From Microcaldota archaeon (GTDB lineage Archaea > Micrarchaeota > Micrarchaeia > Anstonellales > Bilamarchaeaceae): a stretch of DNA of 39,238 bases. The notes under the pieces were generated by a model. That model did no database searches. It saw only the letters and a program-made list of their open reading frames with translations, and was not told the DNA's origin. The stretch is taken from contig JACCLI010000047.1 in assembly GCA_013425455.1 (NCBI GenBank), positions 1 to 39,238 of the forward strand, read 5' to 3'. Made by a program: the position numbers and the translations under genes. Numbering within the stretch: the stretch's first letter is position 1; every line of letters starts with the position of its first letter. Positions 18,855 through 27,336 of this stretch are shown piece after piece.

Positions 18855-18875
18855 AAAACCCGGAAAAGAAATTTG

Positions 18876-19832
18876 TTATTCCATCTCTATTGTGGAAGGC
18901 GGCTTGTTCGTAATGTCATAGACCACTCTTCCGACGCCCCTTATCTCGTTTGTAATCCTTGTGGAGATTGTGGATAATACCCCAAATGGGATTTCTGAAA
19001 AGTTGGCGGTCATTCCGTCCAAACTGCGGACTGCGCGCACGACCACCGTGTATTTGTATACTCTTTCATCTCCGGCGACTCCCACGGTCTTTGAAGGGAG
19101 CACAGCGGCGAAATATTGCCAGGGGCGCTCCATTTTCTTTTCCGCGGATGCGCGGTCCAGTTCCTCTTCAACGATGAAGCAGGCATCCTTTACAATATCT
19201 AATTTCTCGCGGGAGATTTCACCTACTATGCGGACCGCGAGGCCGGGGCCTGGGAAGGGCTGCCTCTCGAAAATGTAATTCGGGAGCCCGAGTTCTTTTC
19301 CAACCATGCGCACCTCGTGCTTGTAGAGTTCGCGCAGGGGCTCGCACAGTCTCAAATCCATATCTTTTGGGAGGCCGCCCACATTGTGGTGGGACTTTAT
19401 TGTCTGCCTCCCTCCGCCGCCGCTTTCAATCCAGTCCGGGGCAATTGTTCCCTGGATGAGCACCTTTACCTTTTCCTTTTTCGCTATTTCCTCGAATACG
19501 CGGATGAATTGTTCGCCGATTATTTTCCTCTTCTGCTCAGGCTCGGAAATTCCTTCCAGTTTCTTGATGAAGCGCTCGCTCTCGCTTGCGATGCGGATTG
19601 GAATGCCCACCTTTCCAGCCGCTTCTTTCACGTGCTGCGCCTCGTTCTTGCGCATGAAGCCGTTGTCCACGAAGACGGAAACGAGTTGGTTAGGAACGGC
19701 GCGGGCGGCGAGGGTGGCGGCGACCATTGAATCCACGCCTCCGGAAACAGCGATTATGCATCTCTCCTTCCCCACTGCTTTCTTTATGTCTTCCACTGCC
19801 TGCGGAATGAATTTTGATGGATTGAATGCCAT
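18876..19832 (-). CDS. guaAB: GMP synthase (glutamine-hydrolysing), ATP-pyrophosphatase subunit B
   Basis: PP-loop AVSGGVDSMVAATLA; APDWIESGGGGRQTIKSHHNVGGLP; C-terminal TNKPPSTIEME. Confidence 0.96.
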   Translation of the reverse strand: MAFNPSKFIPQAVEDIKKAVGKERCIIAVSGGVDSMVAATLAARAVPNQLVSVFVDNGFMRKNEAQHVKEAAGKVGIPIRIASESERFIKKLEGISEPEQKRKIIGEQFIRVFEEIAKKEKVKVLIQGTIAPDWIESGGGGRQTIKSHHNVGGLPKDMDLRLCEPLRELYKHEVRMVGKELGLPNYIFERQPFPGPGLAVRIVGEISREKLDIVKDACFIVEEELDRASAEKKMERPWQYFAAVLPSKTVGVAGDERVYKYTVVVRAVRSLDGMTANFSEIPFGVLSTISTRITNEIRGVGRVVYDITNKPPSTIEME

Positions 19833-19882
19833 GGCTGGATTTCTGGGGCGGATTTTAAATAGCTCACGGTCAAAAGTGGTGC

Positions 19883-21112
19883 ATGCACATTATCGCGGAC
19901 TTGCATCTCCATTCAAAGTATTCACGCGCGACCAGTGGAAACTCTGATTTGGAGGGTTTGAGCGAGTGGGCGCAGACAAAGGGGATTGGATTGTTGGGGA
20001 GCGCGGATTTCACGCACCCTAAATGGCTGGGGGAATTGAAAAAGAAACTGAAGGATGAGGGGGAGGGGATTTTCTCCTACAAGAATACGAAATTCATGCT
20101 CACCACGGAAGTGAGCAACATATTTTATCGGAAGGATGTGAACAAGAAAGTGCATAACATCCTATTCGCGCCTTCGCTGGAAGTAGTGGGGCAGATCTGT
20201 GAAGGGCTGAAGAAATTTGGAAAATTGGAGGAGGATGGGAGGCCCATCCTGAATTTGGATATTATTGAGATGATGGAGATTCTCCGCGGGATATCGCGCG
20301 AAATCTACGTCGTGCCGGCTCACGCTTGGACTCCTTGGTTTGGGGTGTTCGGCTCAAAATCCGGGTTTGATTCATTGGAAGAGGCGTTCGGGAAATATGC
20401 GAAGGATATTTTTGCATTGGAAACGGGATTGTCTTCCGACCCTTCGATGAACTGGATGCTGAGCGCGCTGGACAGGATCACTCTAATCTCCAATTCGGAC
20501 TGCCATTCCCCGCAGAAATTGGGGAGGGAGGCGAATGTGTTTGAGCTTGAGAGGCTGACGTACAAGGCGGTTATGGATGCGATAAAGACGCGGAAGGGAT
20601 TCCTGAAGACTTATGAGTTTTATCCGGAGGAAGGGAAATACCACTGGGACGGGCACCGTGACTGCAAGGTATGCCTTTCCCCTCCGGAATCAATTAAGAT
20701 GGGGGATTTGTGCCCGGTGTGCAAGAAGAAGTTGACCGTGGGAGTATTGCACAGGGTTGCTGCGCTTGCGGACAGAAAGGAGGGGTTTGTTCCTCCGCAC
20801 TCGGTTCCGTTTACGAGATTGATTCCGCTCATGGAAATTATTGCCTCTGTGCGGGATGCGGGGGTAGGCACGAAGGGGGTGCAGGAGGAGTATTTCAAAT
20901 TGGTGAATTACTTCGGGAATGAGTTTGCGGCGCTGGAGGCGCCGGAAGAGAATCTAATTCTGGCTTCGGACAAGGTGCTTGCAAAAGCAATAGTGAAGGC
21001 AAGGGAAGGGCAGGTTTACTGGAAGCCGGGTTACGATGGGGTTTTCGGGGAGATGAGATGGGAAAAGCCGAAGGAGGACCCGAAGAGCCAGAAGAGCCTT
21101 ATGGATTTCTAA
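19883..21112 (+). CDS. Endonuclease Q-like PHP-family DNA repair nuclease
   Basis: MHIIADLHLHSKYSRATS PHP start, NSDCHSPQKLGREANVFE, Cys4 zinc site (CKVC...CPVCKKKLTVGVLHRVAALADR). Confidence 0.85.
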   Translation: MHIIADLHLHSKYSRATSGNSDLEGLSEWAQTKGIGLLGSADFTHPKWLGELKKKLKDEGEGIFSYKNTKFMLTTEVSNIFYRKDVNKKVHNILFAPSLEVVGQICEGLKKFGKLEEDGRPILNLDIIEMMEILRGISREIYVVPAHAWTPWFGVFGSKSGFDSLEEAFGKYAKDIFALETGLSSDPSMNWMLSALDRITLISNSDCHSPQKLGREANVFELERLTYKAVMDAIKTRKGFLKTYEFYPEEGKYHWDGHRDCKVCLSPPESIKMGDLCPVCKKKLTVGVLHRVAALADRKEGFVPPHSVPFTRLIPLMEIIASVRDAGVGTKGVQEEYFKLVNYFGNEFAALEAPEENLILASDKVLAKAIVKAREGQVYWKPGYDGVFGEMRWEKPKEDPKSQKSLMDF

Positions 21113-21169
21113 CACTTAAAAACACCTACTACCAATATGTTTAAATACCCTTCTTGACCATATATTACC

Positions 21170-22051
21170 ATGAATGGTGCCACCAAAACCCTCAGCCCTG
21201 AGGATAGGGCAATTGCCTTTACACTCAAGAGGGGAAGCGATTCTCAATTCGCAAACAGCATGTTCAAGCTCTCTTCAGACAGGATGCCAGAAGCCGCAAG
21301 GCTCTTCAGGTACCTGGAGAAGGTGGAGGAGGCGAGGGGAACGGGGCACTTTTTCCCGCTAAAATACCTGCTTACGCTGGCAATAGAGAGCAACGAGAGA
21401 AGCCAGAGGTTCTGCCTTATAGGCGGATTCGCGGCCTTCATGTACATAACGGCTGCGGAAGGCGAGCTGAAGGGCCCCACTGAGAAGTGGAGGGGCTCCC
21501 ACGACCTGGACATAATAGCGATAGACAGGGGATTCCCGGCGATGGCGGCGGCAACTTTCAATACCCCGTTGATAAAGGCTCCTTTCCCGAACAAGACCGC
21601 GGTGAACGCATACGACGAGCACGCGGAGTTCCCGTGCGAAATGGACATCTATCACTTTGAAGGCGGAAAGCTCAGGATAGAGGAGTATGTGCTGAAAGAG
21701 AAGGACCTGAGGGCCGTAACATTCGAGAGGCTTGGGGTAAAATTCAATGTGATCTCCTGGGACCAGCTGGTCTCGCTGAAAGTTTATGCTAACAGGATGC
21801 GGGATAAGATAGATGTGGTTGACCTTGTATGCGCCCTTGCGAAGGCGGAAGAGCGCGGAATCAGCGGTGAGCTGGGGGGGAGCCTGGAGGAGCAGTTTGG
21901 AAAGCTTACCGAGGCGGAGAAGGAAGCGGTGAGGAAGGCGTTCGTGGAAGTTATCGCGACAAGGGATGTGAAGGAGAAGTTCGGGGGCATTGTCCCGTAT
22001 TACGGCAGGCAGGAGATAATCAGGGCATACGGGCAGATAGAAAGCCTTTGA
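21170..22051 (+). CDS. Nucleotidyltransferase-fold protein (AbiEii/MNT-like by motif)
   Basis: LIGGFAAFMY...SHDLDIIAIDRGF and WDQLVSLKVYANRMRDKIDVVDLVCAL, typical of NTase-fold AbiEii-like proteins. Confidence 0.6.
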   Translation: MNGATKTLSPEDRAIAFTLKRGSDSQFANSMFKLSSDRMPEAARLFRYLEKVEEARGTGHFFPLKYLLTLAIESNERSQRFCLIGGFAAFMYITAAEGELKGPTEKWRGSHDLDIIAIDRGFPAMAAATFNTPLIKAPFPNKTAVNAYDEHAEFPCEMDIYHFEGGKLRIEEYVLKEKDLRAVTFERLGVKFNVISWDQLVSLKVYANRMRDKIDVVDLVCALAKAEERGISGELGGSLEEQFGKLTEAEKEAVRKAFVEVIATRDVKEKFGGIVPYYGRQEIIRAYGQIESL

Positions 22052-22094
22052 TGCATACCTCTCTTTTTTAATCGTTATCCAGCAAATCTAACCT

Positions 22095-23585
22095 ATGGAA
22101 CTCCACGAGAGAATATATGAGCTGGCGCTCACGCGCTCCTTTTTCTACCCTTCAAATGAGCCTTATGGGCAGGTTTCGGGCTTCTATGATTATGGGCCGA
22201 CGGGATGGCAGATTAAAAGGAGATTGCAGGCCCTCTGGAGGAGGATGTTCATACAGGAGGAGGGATTTCTGGAGGTGGAATCCTCTATTGTTACTCCGGA
22301 GATTGTATTGAAGGCGAGCGGGCACGTGGAGGAATTCACGGACCCTGTGGTAGAGTGCGAGAAGTGCCACACGAAAGTGAGGGCAGACCATTTGGTCGAG
22401 AGCAAGATTGAGTTCAAGTGGGACGGAAAACTGGAGACGCTCACCGCGAAGATAAGGGACAATGAGATAAAGTGCCCTTCCTGCGGGGGAAGGCTGTCGG
22501 ATGCGTTTGCTTCCAATCTGATGTTCCATACGGGGATTGGGGCGGGGCAGGAGACTGCCTATTTGAGGCCCGAGACCGCGCAGGGCATATTTACCGCGTT
22601 TCCGCGGGTGTTCAGGAACCATGGGGCGAAACTGCCCCTTGCGGTGGGGCAGATTGGGAGGAGCTTCAGGAACGAGATTTCCCCGCGGAGGAGCCTCGTG
22701 AGGATGAGGGAGTTTACGCAGATGGAGCTGGAATACTTCTTCAACCCCAAGATTCCCACAATTGAGGGGTTTGAAAGGGTGCGGGAAAAGAAGATTAGGA
22801 TTCTCACCCGGGAAGAGCAGGAGGGGAGCGGGGCGCCAAAATGGATGAGCGCGGGGGAGATAGTGGAGAGGGGGATTGCGAACGAGATTATGGCCTATTT
22901 CCTGGTTAAGGAATGGGAGTATTATACTATTGCAGGTTTGGCTCCTGATGCGATGTGGTTCAGGCACCTTCGTGCGGATGAGACTCCGCACTATTCCCGG
23001 AGCAATGTGGATTTGGAGGTGGAAACCTCCCATGGGATTGTGGAGATTGCAGGGAACGCGTATAGGACGGATTATGATTTGGGAAGGCATGCGCAGTTCA
23101 GCAAGAAGGATTTGAGTGTGTTTTCCGAAGAGACTAAGGAAAAAGTTGTACCGCACGTGGTGGAGGTCTCGATGGGAGTTGATAGATTGTTCTTCTGCAT
23201 GCTCGAGCACTCGTTTAGGGAGAAATCCGAGGGGAAGGACTGGGAATGGTTTGACTTTTCCCCCTTTGTTGCGCCTTATGACTTATGCGTATTCCCTCTT
23301 ATGAAGAAGGACGGGCTGCGCGAGAAGGCAGAGAGCATCGTGCTTATGATGAGGGAGGCGGGAGTGGAGGCGTTCTTCTCCGATGCGGGGAGCATAGGGA
23401 GGAGGTATGCGAAGGCGGACGAGATTGGGGTTCCTTATGCGATTACTATTGATTATCAGACGCTGGAAGACGATTCCGTAACCATCCGGTTTAGGAACGA
23501 CGGAAAGCAGGAAAGGGTTGCGGTAGAGAAACTGGTGGAAAAGATAAAGAAATTGAAGAAGGAAGGGAAATTGGTATTAGGTTGA
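22095..23585 (+). CDS. glyS: Glycyl-tRNA synthetase (archaeal/eukaryotic dimeric type)
   Basis: Class II motifs: YGQVSGFYDYGPTGWQIKRRL, RPETAQGIFTAFPRVF, FRNEISPRRSLVRMREFTQMELEYFF; C-terminal anticodon-binding domain. Confidence 0.97.
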   Translation: MELHERIYELALTRSFFYPSNEPYGQVSGFYDYGPTGWQIKRRLQALWRRMFIQEEGFLEVESSIVTPEIVLKASGHVEEFTDPVVECEKCHTKVRADHLVESKIEFKWDGKLETLTAKIRDNEIKCPSCGGRLSDAFASNLMFHTGIGAGQETAYLRPETAQGIFTAFPRVFRNHGAKLPLAVGQIGRSFRNEISPRRSLVRMREFTQMELEYFFNPKIPTIEGFERVREKKIRILTREEQEGSGAPKWMSAGEIVERGIANEIMAYFLVKEWEYYTIAGLAPDAMWFRHLRADETPHYSRSNVDLEVETSHGIVEIAGNAYRTDYDLGRHAQFSKKDLSVFSEETKEKVVPHVVEVSMGVDRLFFCMLEHSFREKSEGKDWEWFDFSPFVAPYDLCVFPLMKKDGLREKAESIVLMMREAGVEAFFSDAGSIGRRYAKADEIGVPYAITIDYQTLEDDSVTIRFRNDGKQERVAVEKLVEKIKKLKKEGKLVLG

Positions 23586-23589
23586 AGAT

Positions 23590-23853
23590 ATGACTTTGAT
23601 TTCAGAACCGGAAGATTTGGTCTGGAAGGTTAAGACAGGGCGAATGTCTGCGCATGATGCCTTGCTCATTATGAAAAGATTATTTGAAAAGAATGCTAAA
23701 CTAGATGAGGCGAGGAATTTAAGGGAGATAAGGGGATACCTGGAGGACGAAGCAGCAAAAGAAAACATGAGGGCAGTCCTGAAAGCTGGTAGAAGAACGA
23801 GAATGGAAAGAAGAAATCCTGAGCCAACGCATCTGAGAAGGCTGAGGGTATAG
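23590..23853 (+). CDS. Hypothetical small protein (87 aa)
   Basis: ORF immediately after glyS, basic C-terminus; no domain recognised. Confidence 0.5.
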   Translation: MTLISEPEDLVWKVKTGRMSAHDALLIMKRLFEKNAKLDEARNLREIRGYLEDEAAKENMRAVLKAGRRTRMERRNPEPTHLRRLRV

Positions 23854-23859
23854 AAAACT

Positions 23860-24261
23860 CTAATCCTTTATGCCGAGCGCATCCTTGGCAAGGCTCATCT
23901 GGCTTTCAACCGGCTTTATTGCCACTTCGGTGAATGCGTGGTCGGTTTTTCCGAGGATGTAGACGCTCTCCAGGTCCACTTTTCTGTTTGAGAGCTTCCT
24001 TGTGAGCTTTCCCAGTTCCCCGGGCCTGTTCGCCATCTTTATTACGAGGATGTCTGCGACGGTTATCTCCCGTATTCCCACCTGCTTGTCAAGGATTCTC
24101 TTTGCGGAAACCGGGTCGGTGGTCACGATGCGGAAGATTGCGTTGACCCCCTGCCCGTAGGCGGCGATTGCCTCGATGTTCACGCCTGCGCCCCCGATCG
24201 CCTCCGCGATGTTCGCGAGAGTACCAATCCTGTTTTCCACGATTACGGTTATTTCCTTCAT
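23860..24261 (-). CDS. ACT-domain protein
   Basis: MKEITVIVENRIGTLANIAEAIGGAGVNIEAIAAYGQG and a second ACT-like half (MANRPGELGKLTRKLSNRKVDLESVYILG). The ORF extension to 24390 runs into the tRNA, so start is set at 24261. Confidence 0.85.
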   Translation of the reverse strand: MKEITVIVENRIGTLANIAEAIGGAGVNIEAIAAYGQGVNAIFRIVTTDPVSAKRILDKQVGIREITVADILVIKMANRPGELGKLTRKLSNRKVDLESVYILGKTDHAFTEVAIKPVESQMSLAKDALGIKD

Positions 24262-24311
24262 ACGGACACCCCAAATCCTTTTTGCGCCCGAAAGACCGGG
24301 CAAAAATGAAT

Positions 24312-24386
24312 TAGCGGGAGGTGGATTTGAACCACCGATCTCTGGGTTATGAGCCCAGCGGGCACTCCAAGCTACCCTATCCCGCT
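24312..24386 (-). tRNA. Initiator tRNA-Met(CAT)
   Basis: Reverse complement AGCGGGATAGGGTAGCTTGGAGTGCCCGCTGGGCTCATAACCCAGAGATCGGTGGTTCAAATCCACCTCCCGCTA; A1-U72 and GGG/CCC anticodon-stem pairs typical of archaeal initiators. Confidence 0.92.
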
Positions 24387-24545
24387 TCAAAATCTAACAG
24401 AAGTGATTCCTATTTTGAGCGACGCTCTTTTTAATTCTTCCATCGTATTTAATTAAATCTGACCTACGGCGATTGCTAATAAAAATCGCGGGGGGTTATG
24501 ATTACCCGTTAAATCGGGTGGGGGTCAGGAGGACCCTCAAACTGG

Positions 24546-24564
24546 GGGGAGGGTGTCCCTCCCC
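24546..24564. other. Perfect hairpin GGGGAGGG-TGT-CCCTCCCC upstream of tRNA-Ser
   Basis: 8-bp stem with 3-nt loop read directly. Confidence 0.6.
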
Positions 24565-24574
24565 GCGGTTCGGT

Positions 24575-24659
24575 GCTGGGGTCGCCTAGTCCGGTAGGGC
24601 GGCAGCCTGCTAAGCTGTTCTCCCAAAAGGAGTCGAGGGTTCAAATCCCTCCCCCGGCG
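24575..24659 (+). tRNA. tRNA-Ser(GCT)
   Basis: Acceptor GCTGGGG/CCCCGGC, anticodon loop CTGCTAA, long variable arm TCTCCCAAAAGGAGT, T-arm GAGGGTTCAAATCCCTC, G73. Confidence 0.93.
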
Positions 24660-24764
24660 AAGGTCTTGGGTTAGAGTTAGGTAGGACTGCTTCTGTCCGG
24701 AAGTGTCTGTTTTTAAGATTTCCTGTATAAACCCCAAACAACACATTAATACTGGGGTGAAAAT

Positions 24765-25103
24765 ATGGGATGTGGAGAACTTGATGGCGGAACCCGTTGC
24801 CTTGGGGCTATACATGGCCCGGAGGATGTAATTGCGCTATTGCGCGCTGGCGCAATAAGCGAGGCAGAGGCAGAAGAAATAATCAGAACCGGAAAAGAAG
24901 CTGACTTAAATTTTCTGACGTGTGATAGGGTCGGGATTGAAAAGGAAGCTGCACGCAAGCTGGTTGACAAGAGATATGAAAGAGTTCCAGAGCAGCTCAG
25001 GGCAGCCGCAAGCGAAAGCAGGTTCGTGGCAAAGGACAGGGGAGAAAGGATGAAAGGGACAGAAGCCACTGCCCCGGCCAAAGATGGCTTAAAGAAGAAA
25101 TAA
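24765..25103 (+). CDS. Hypothetical protein (112 aa)
   Basis: ORF with coding-like composition; no domain recognised. Confidence 0.55.
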   Translation: MGCGELDGGTRCLGAIHGPEDVIALLRAGAISEAEAEEIIRTGKEADLNFLTCDRVGIEKEAARKLVDKRYERVPEQLRAAASESRFVAKDRGERMKGTEATAPAKDGLKKK

Positions 25104-25204
25104 TCTATTGGGCTTTTACGGGAGTGGAGGTCCAAAGTTGAACCTAGAGTGAGAGGCGCTCCCCCGGCGTCTTATTTTTTAAACTTAAAAAGAGGAATAT
25201 CCAT

Positions 25205-25903
25205 ATGCGAAACCTTGCGTTCGCAATCCATCCGCATGAGATGGATGTTGCGATACGAAGGGCGAAGTCCTCGCTTCGGCTGCTTGAGGCCGAGCCATGC
25301 AAGGCACCCAAGGAAAGGAAATGGCCCATTCCGGAGCCGGTGCAGGTGGCTATGCTGAAGGCGATGCACCCGGAGATGGAGGGGGCGAGGATAAAGAGGC
25401 TGCTGCGGGACGGGAGGATGCGCCTGCCGCAAAAGAAGTACCATCTGGAAGAGGTAAAGAGGGCGGCGGTATTGGCGCTGGTTAAGCACCTTGGCAAAAA
25501 CCCCTTGTGCGTGCCGGACGAGGATTTTGAAAGGAATGGGCTGGGATGGCTTGTGAACAGGTACGGCTCGTCCTTCAAGGCGCTGAAAAGCGTCGGTCTT
25601 CTCTCTGAAAAGGACAGGCACGCGCACCGCTTCAAGAAGAAGCCCTGGACCTTCAGCAACAGGGAGAACAGGATAAAAGCACTGCGGGAGGCGGAAGAAA
25701 AGCTGGGCGGGAAGCCACGGGAGACGAGGCTGTGGCACCTCAAGGATGAATTCCCGAAGGTCCATGCGATGGTGATAAACTATTATCACGGCTCGGTCTT
25801 CGAGGCGTACGTGGATGCTGGCCTTGCCACCCGGAAGGATGAGGAATACATGCGCGCCGGGACCGAGAGGCTGAAAAGGAAGATTGCGAGGGAAGGCGGA
25901 TAA
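25205..25903 (+). CDS. Repeat-module protein, short paralogue of the 34053 protein
   Basis: AVLALVKHLGKNPLCVPDEDFERNGLGWLVNRYGSSFKALKSVGL and NRIKALREAEEKLGG...YYHGSVFEAYVDAGLATRKDEEYMR match the modules of the 34053-35312 protein. Confidence 0.75.
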   Translation: MRNLAFAIHPHEMDVAIRRAKSSLRLLEAEPCKAPKERKWPIPEPVQVAMLKAMHPEMEGARIKRLLRDGRMRLPQKKYHLEEVKRAAVLALVKHLGKNPLCVPDEDFERNGLGWLVNRYGSSFKALKSVGLLSEKDRHAHRFKKKPWTFSNRENRIKALREAEEKLGGKPRETRLWHLKDEFPKVHAMVINYYHGSVFEAYVDAGLATRKDEEYMRAGTERLKRKIAREGG

Positions 25904-26272
25904 CTATTTGTTCTCGCACCTCAGCTGCACATACATGTCCGAGCGGTCCTTCTGGTTTGCCTCCCCATCGTAGGCGAAAAGGGCGACGTCGCACTTGTAG
26001 AGCTGGGGCGGCGTGTTGTGGTTGGAGAAGACCTTTATTCCCTTGGAAAGGGAGCCGCGGGGCTCGCATATCCCGATTCTAAACCTCCCTGTGCCCATCA
26101 TCCCGGTCTGGGAAAGGGAGAGCGCGGGCGGGAGCTTCACGTCCGCCTCGTACCACATGGGCAATTCGCGAGTTGAATCTATTTTTATGATTATTTCCAC
26201 GGAATCCACGCGCCTCGCGGCGAGCGGGCCCGGATAGACTGAGAGTTCCACTTTCATTCCCACCACCTGCAA
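25904..26272 (-). CDS. Hypothetical, beta-sandwich-like small protein
   Basis: Alternating hydrophobic pattern MKVELSVYPGPLAARRVDSVEIIIKIDSTRELPMWYEADVKLP...; alternative start at 26257. Confidence 0.6.
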   Translation of the reverse strand: MQVVGMKVELSVYPGPLAARRVDSVEIIIKIDSTRELPMWYEADVKLPPALSLSQTGMMGTGRFRIGICEPRGSLSKGIKVFSNHNTPPQLYKCDVALFAYDGEANQKDRSDMYVQLRCENK

Positions 26273-26294
26273 TAATTTTACCGGATTAGTAATT

Positions 26295-26308
26295 TAAGGC
26301 TTGCCTTA
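26295..26308. promoter_or_regulatory. Inverted repeat TAAGGC-TT-GCCTTA overlapping a TATA-like element: candidate operator
   Basis: Perfect 6-bp arms, about 12 nt upstream of GTG 26321 and between divergent genes. Confidence 0.4.
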
Positions 26309-26320
26309 CAAACTGGGAGC

Positions 26321-26761
26321 GTGATACCCGAATCAAAGTTCATACGGAAAGAGATTGTGCTGCGGAACATGTGGCTCGCGGACGAAGTGAGGCTCACGCG
26401 CAAGTCCATGGTGAGGTGGGTGGCGCTCTCGCTGGGATTGATTTCGGAGAAGGAGAGCAGGGATTTGATTGTGGACCTGCTGGACGTGCTTTTCGAATTC
26501 TTTGCGAAGGGCGAGGAGCCCACGACGCAGGAGATACTGGATAGATTAAAAGTGAAAACGAATGAGGAGCCGAATCCAAAAGCGGTCTATTATCATTTAC
26601 AAAAATTGATGGACCAGGGATTATTGCAGAGGGAGAAGGGGAAGTATTTCATTTCCCGCGAGAATAAACGGCTCTCGGTTGCGGTGAAGGAACTCTACTT
26701 GAAGGAAGTGAACGAGGCGCTGGGCGAGATTACTAAAGCCCTGGAGATGCTGGAGAAGTAA
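26321..26761 (+). CDS. Winged-helix DNA-binding regulator (GTG start)
   Basis: EPTTQEILDRLKVKTNEEPNPKAVYYHLQKLMDQGLLQREKGKYFISRENKR: wHTH with wing. Confidence 0.8.
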   Translation: MIPESKFIRKEIVLRNMWLADEVRLTRKSMVRWVALSLGLISEKESRDLIVDLLDVLFEFFAKGEEPTTQEILDRLKVKTNEEPNPKAVYYHLQKLMDQGLLQREKGKYFISRENKRLSVAVKELYLKEVNEALGEITKALEMLEK

Positions 26762-27259
26762 TCAGGGCCTGCAGCAGGATAAACCCTTCCTGGGCTCCGC
26801 ATGGGATCTCATTGACTGGCAGGCGGGCATCCTTTCGAATGTGGGTTTTTGCCTTATGTCTTCCTTGCCAACGACTATTGTCTTTAGCACTTCAATCACG
26901 ATGGCAATCTTCTTGTCGCAGGTTATCACATTTCCGTCAGGCCCGCGGGCGAACCGTATCTTGTTTATCCTTTCCTGCTGGGAGATGTATTCGGGGTCGG
27001 TTTCGCTGGAGTTGTGGAGCACAAACGTATCCGGGAACCTTTTCTGGATGAGGGGCACTATGCCTGAAAAGGCGCTCTTGTTTTCTTCTATCTCCTCATC
27101 CATGATGTAGGCGTCGTATCTTGTCTCGGAAACCTTGAGGTAGCCGCCCACGCTCACCACTATGTCCACCCTCGCTTCAGGCATCATTCTACTGAAGATC
27201 TCCTTGTACATCCTAACCAGCGATGGGTTGTCCTCGACTATCAAAATCTTCATGGTCAT
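26762..27259 (-). CDS. Response-regulator receiver-domain protein (CheY-like)
   Basis: MKILIVEDNPSLVRMYKEIF, YDAYIMDEEI (putative phospho-Asp), TFVLHNSSE; no output domain recognised. Confidence 0.75.
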   Translation of the reverse strand: MTMKILIVEDNPSLVRMYKEIFSRMMPEARVDIVVSVGGYLKVSETRYDAYIMDEEIEENKSAFSGIVPLIQKRFPDTFVLHNSSETDPEYISQQERINKIRFARGPDGNVITCDKKIAIVIEVLKTIVVGKEDIRQKPTFERMPACQSMRSHAEPRKGLSCCRP

Positions 27260-27336
27260 ATTGCTCGCCTTTTGGAAAGTTCCTTATTTGCATGGCATGG
27301 GAATAAAAAGCTAGGTTTTCCCCTCAGCCTGGCGGG

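Noticed and set aside
22152-23210. 352-aa minus-strand ORF
   Set aside because: Antisense to unambiguous glyS.
24262-24390. N-terminal extension of the ACT-domain ORF
   Set aside because: Runs through the initiator tRNA-Met; translation (WSARWAHNPEIGGSNPPPA) is the typical artefact of a tRNA read as protein.
24490-24564. Considered CRISPR or a riboswitch class for the repeat/hairpin cluster
   Set aside because: Only two distant 18-nt copies with no regular spacers, and no match I can recognise to known riboswitch cores.
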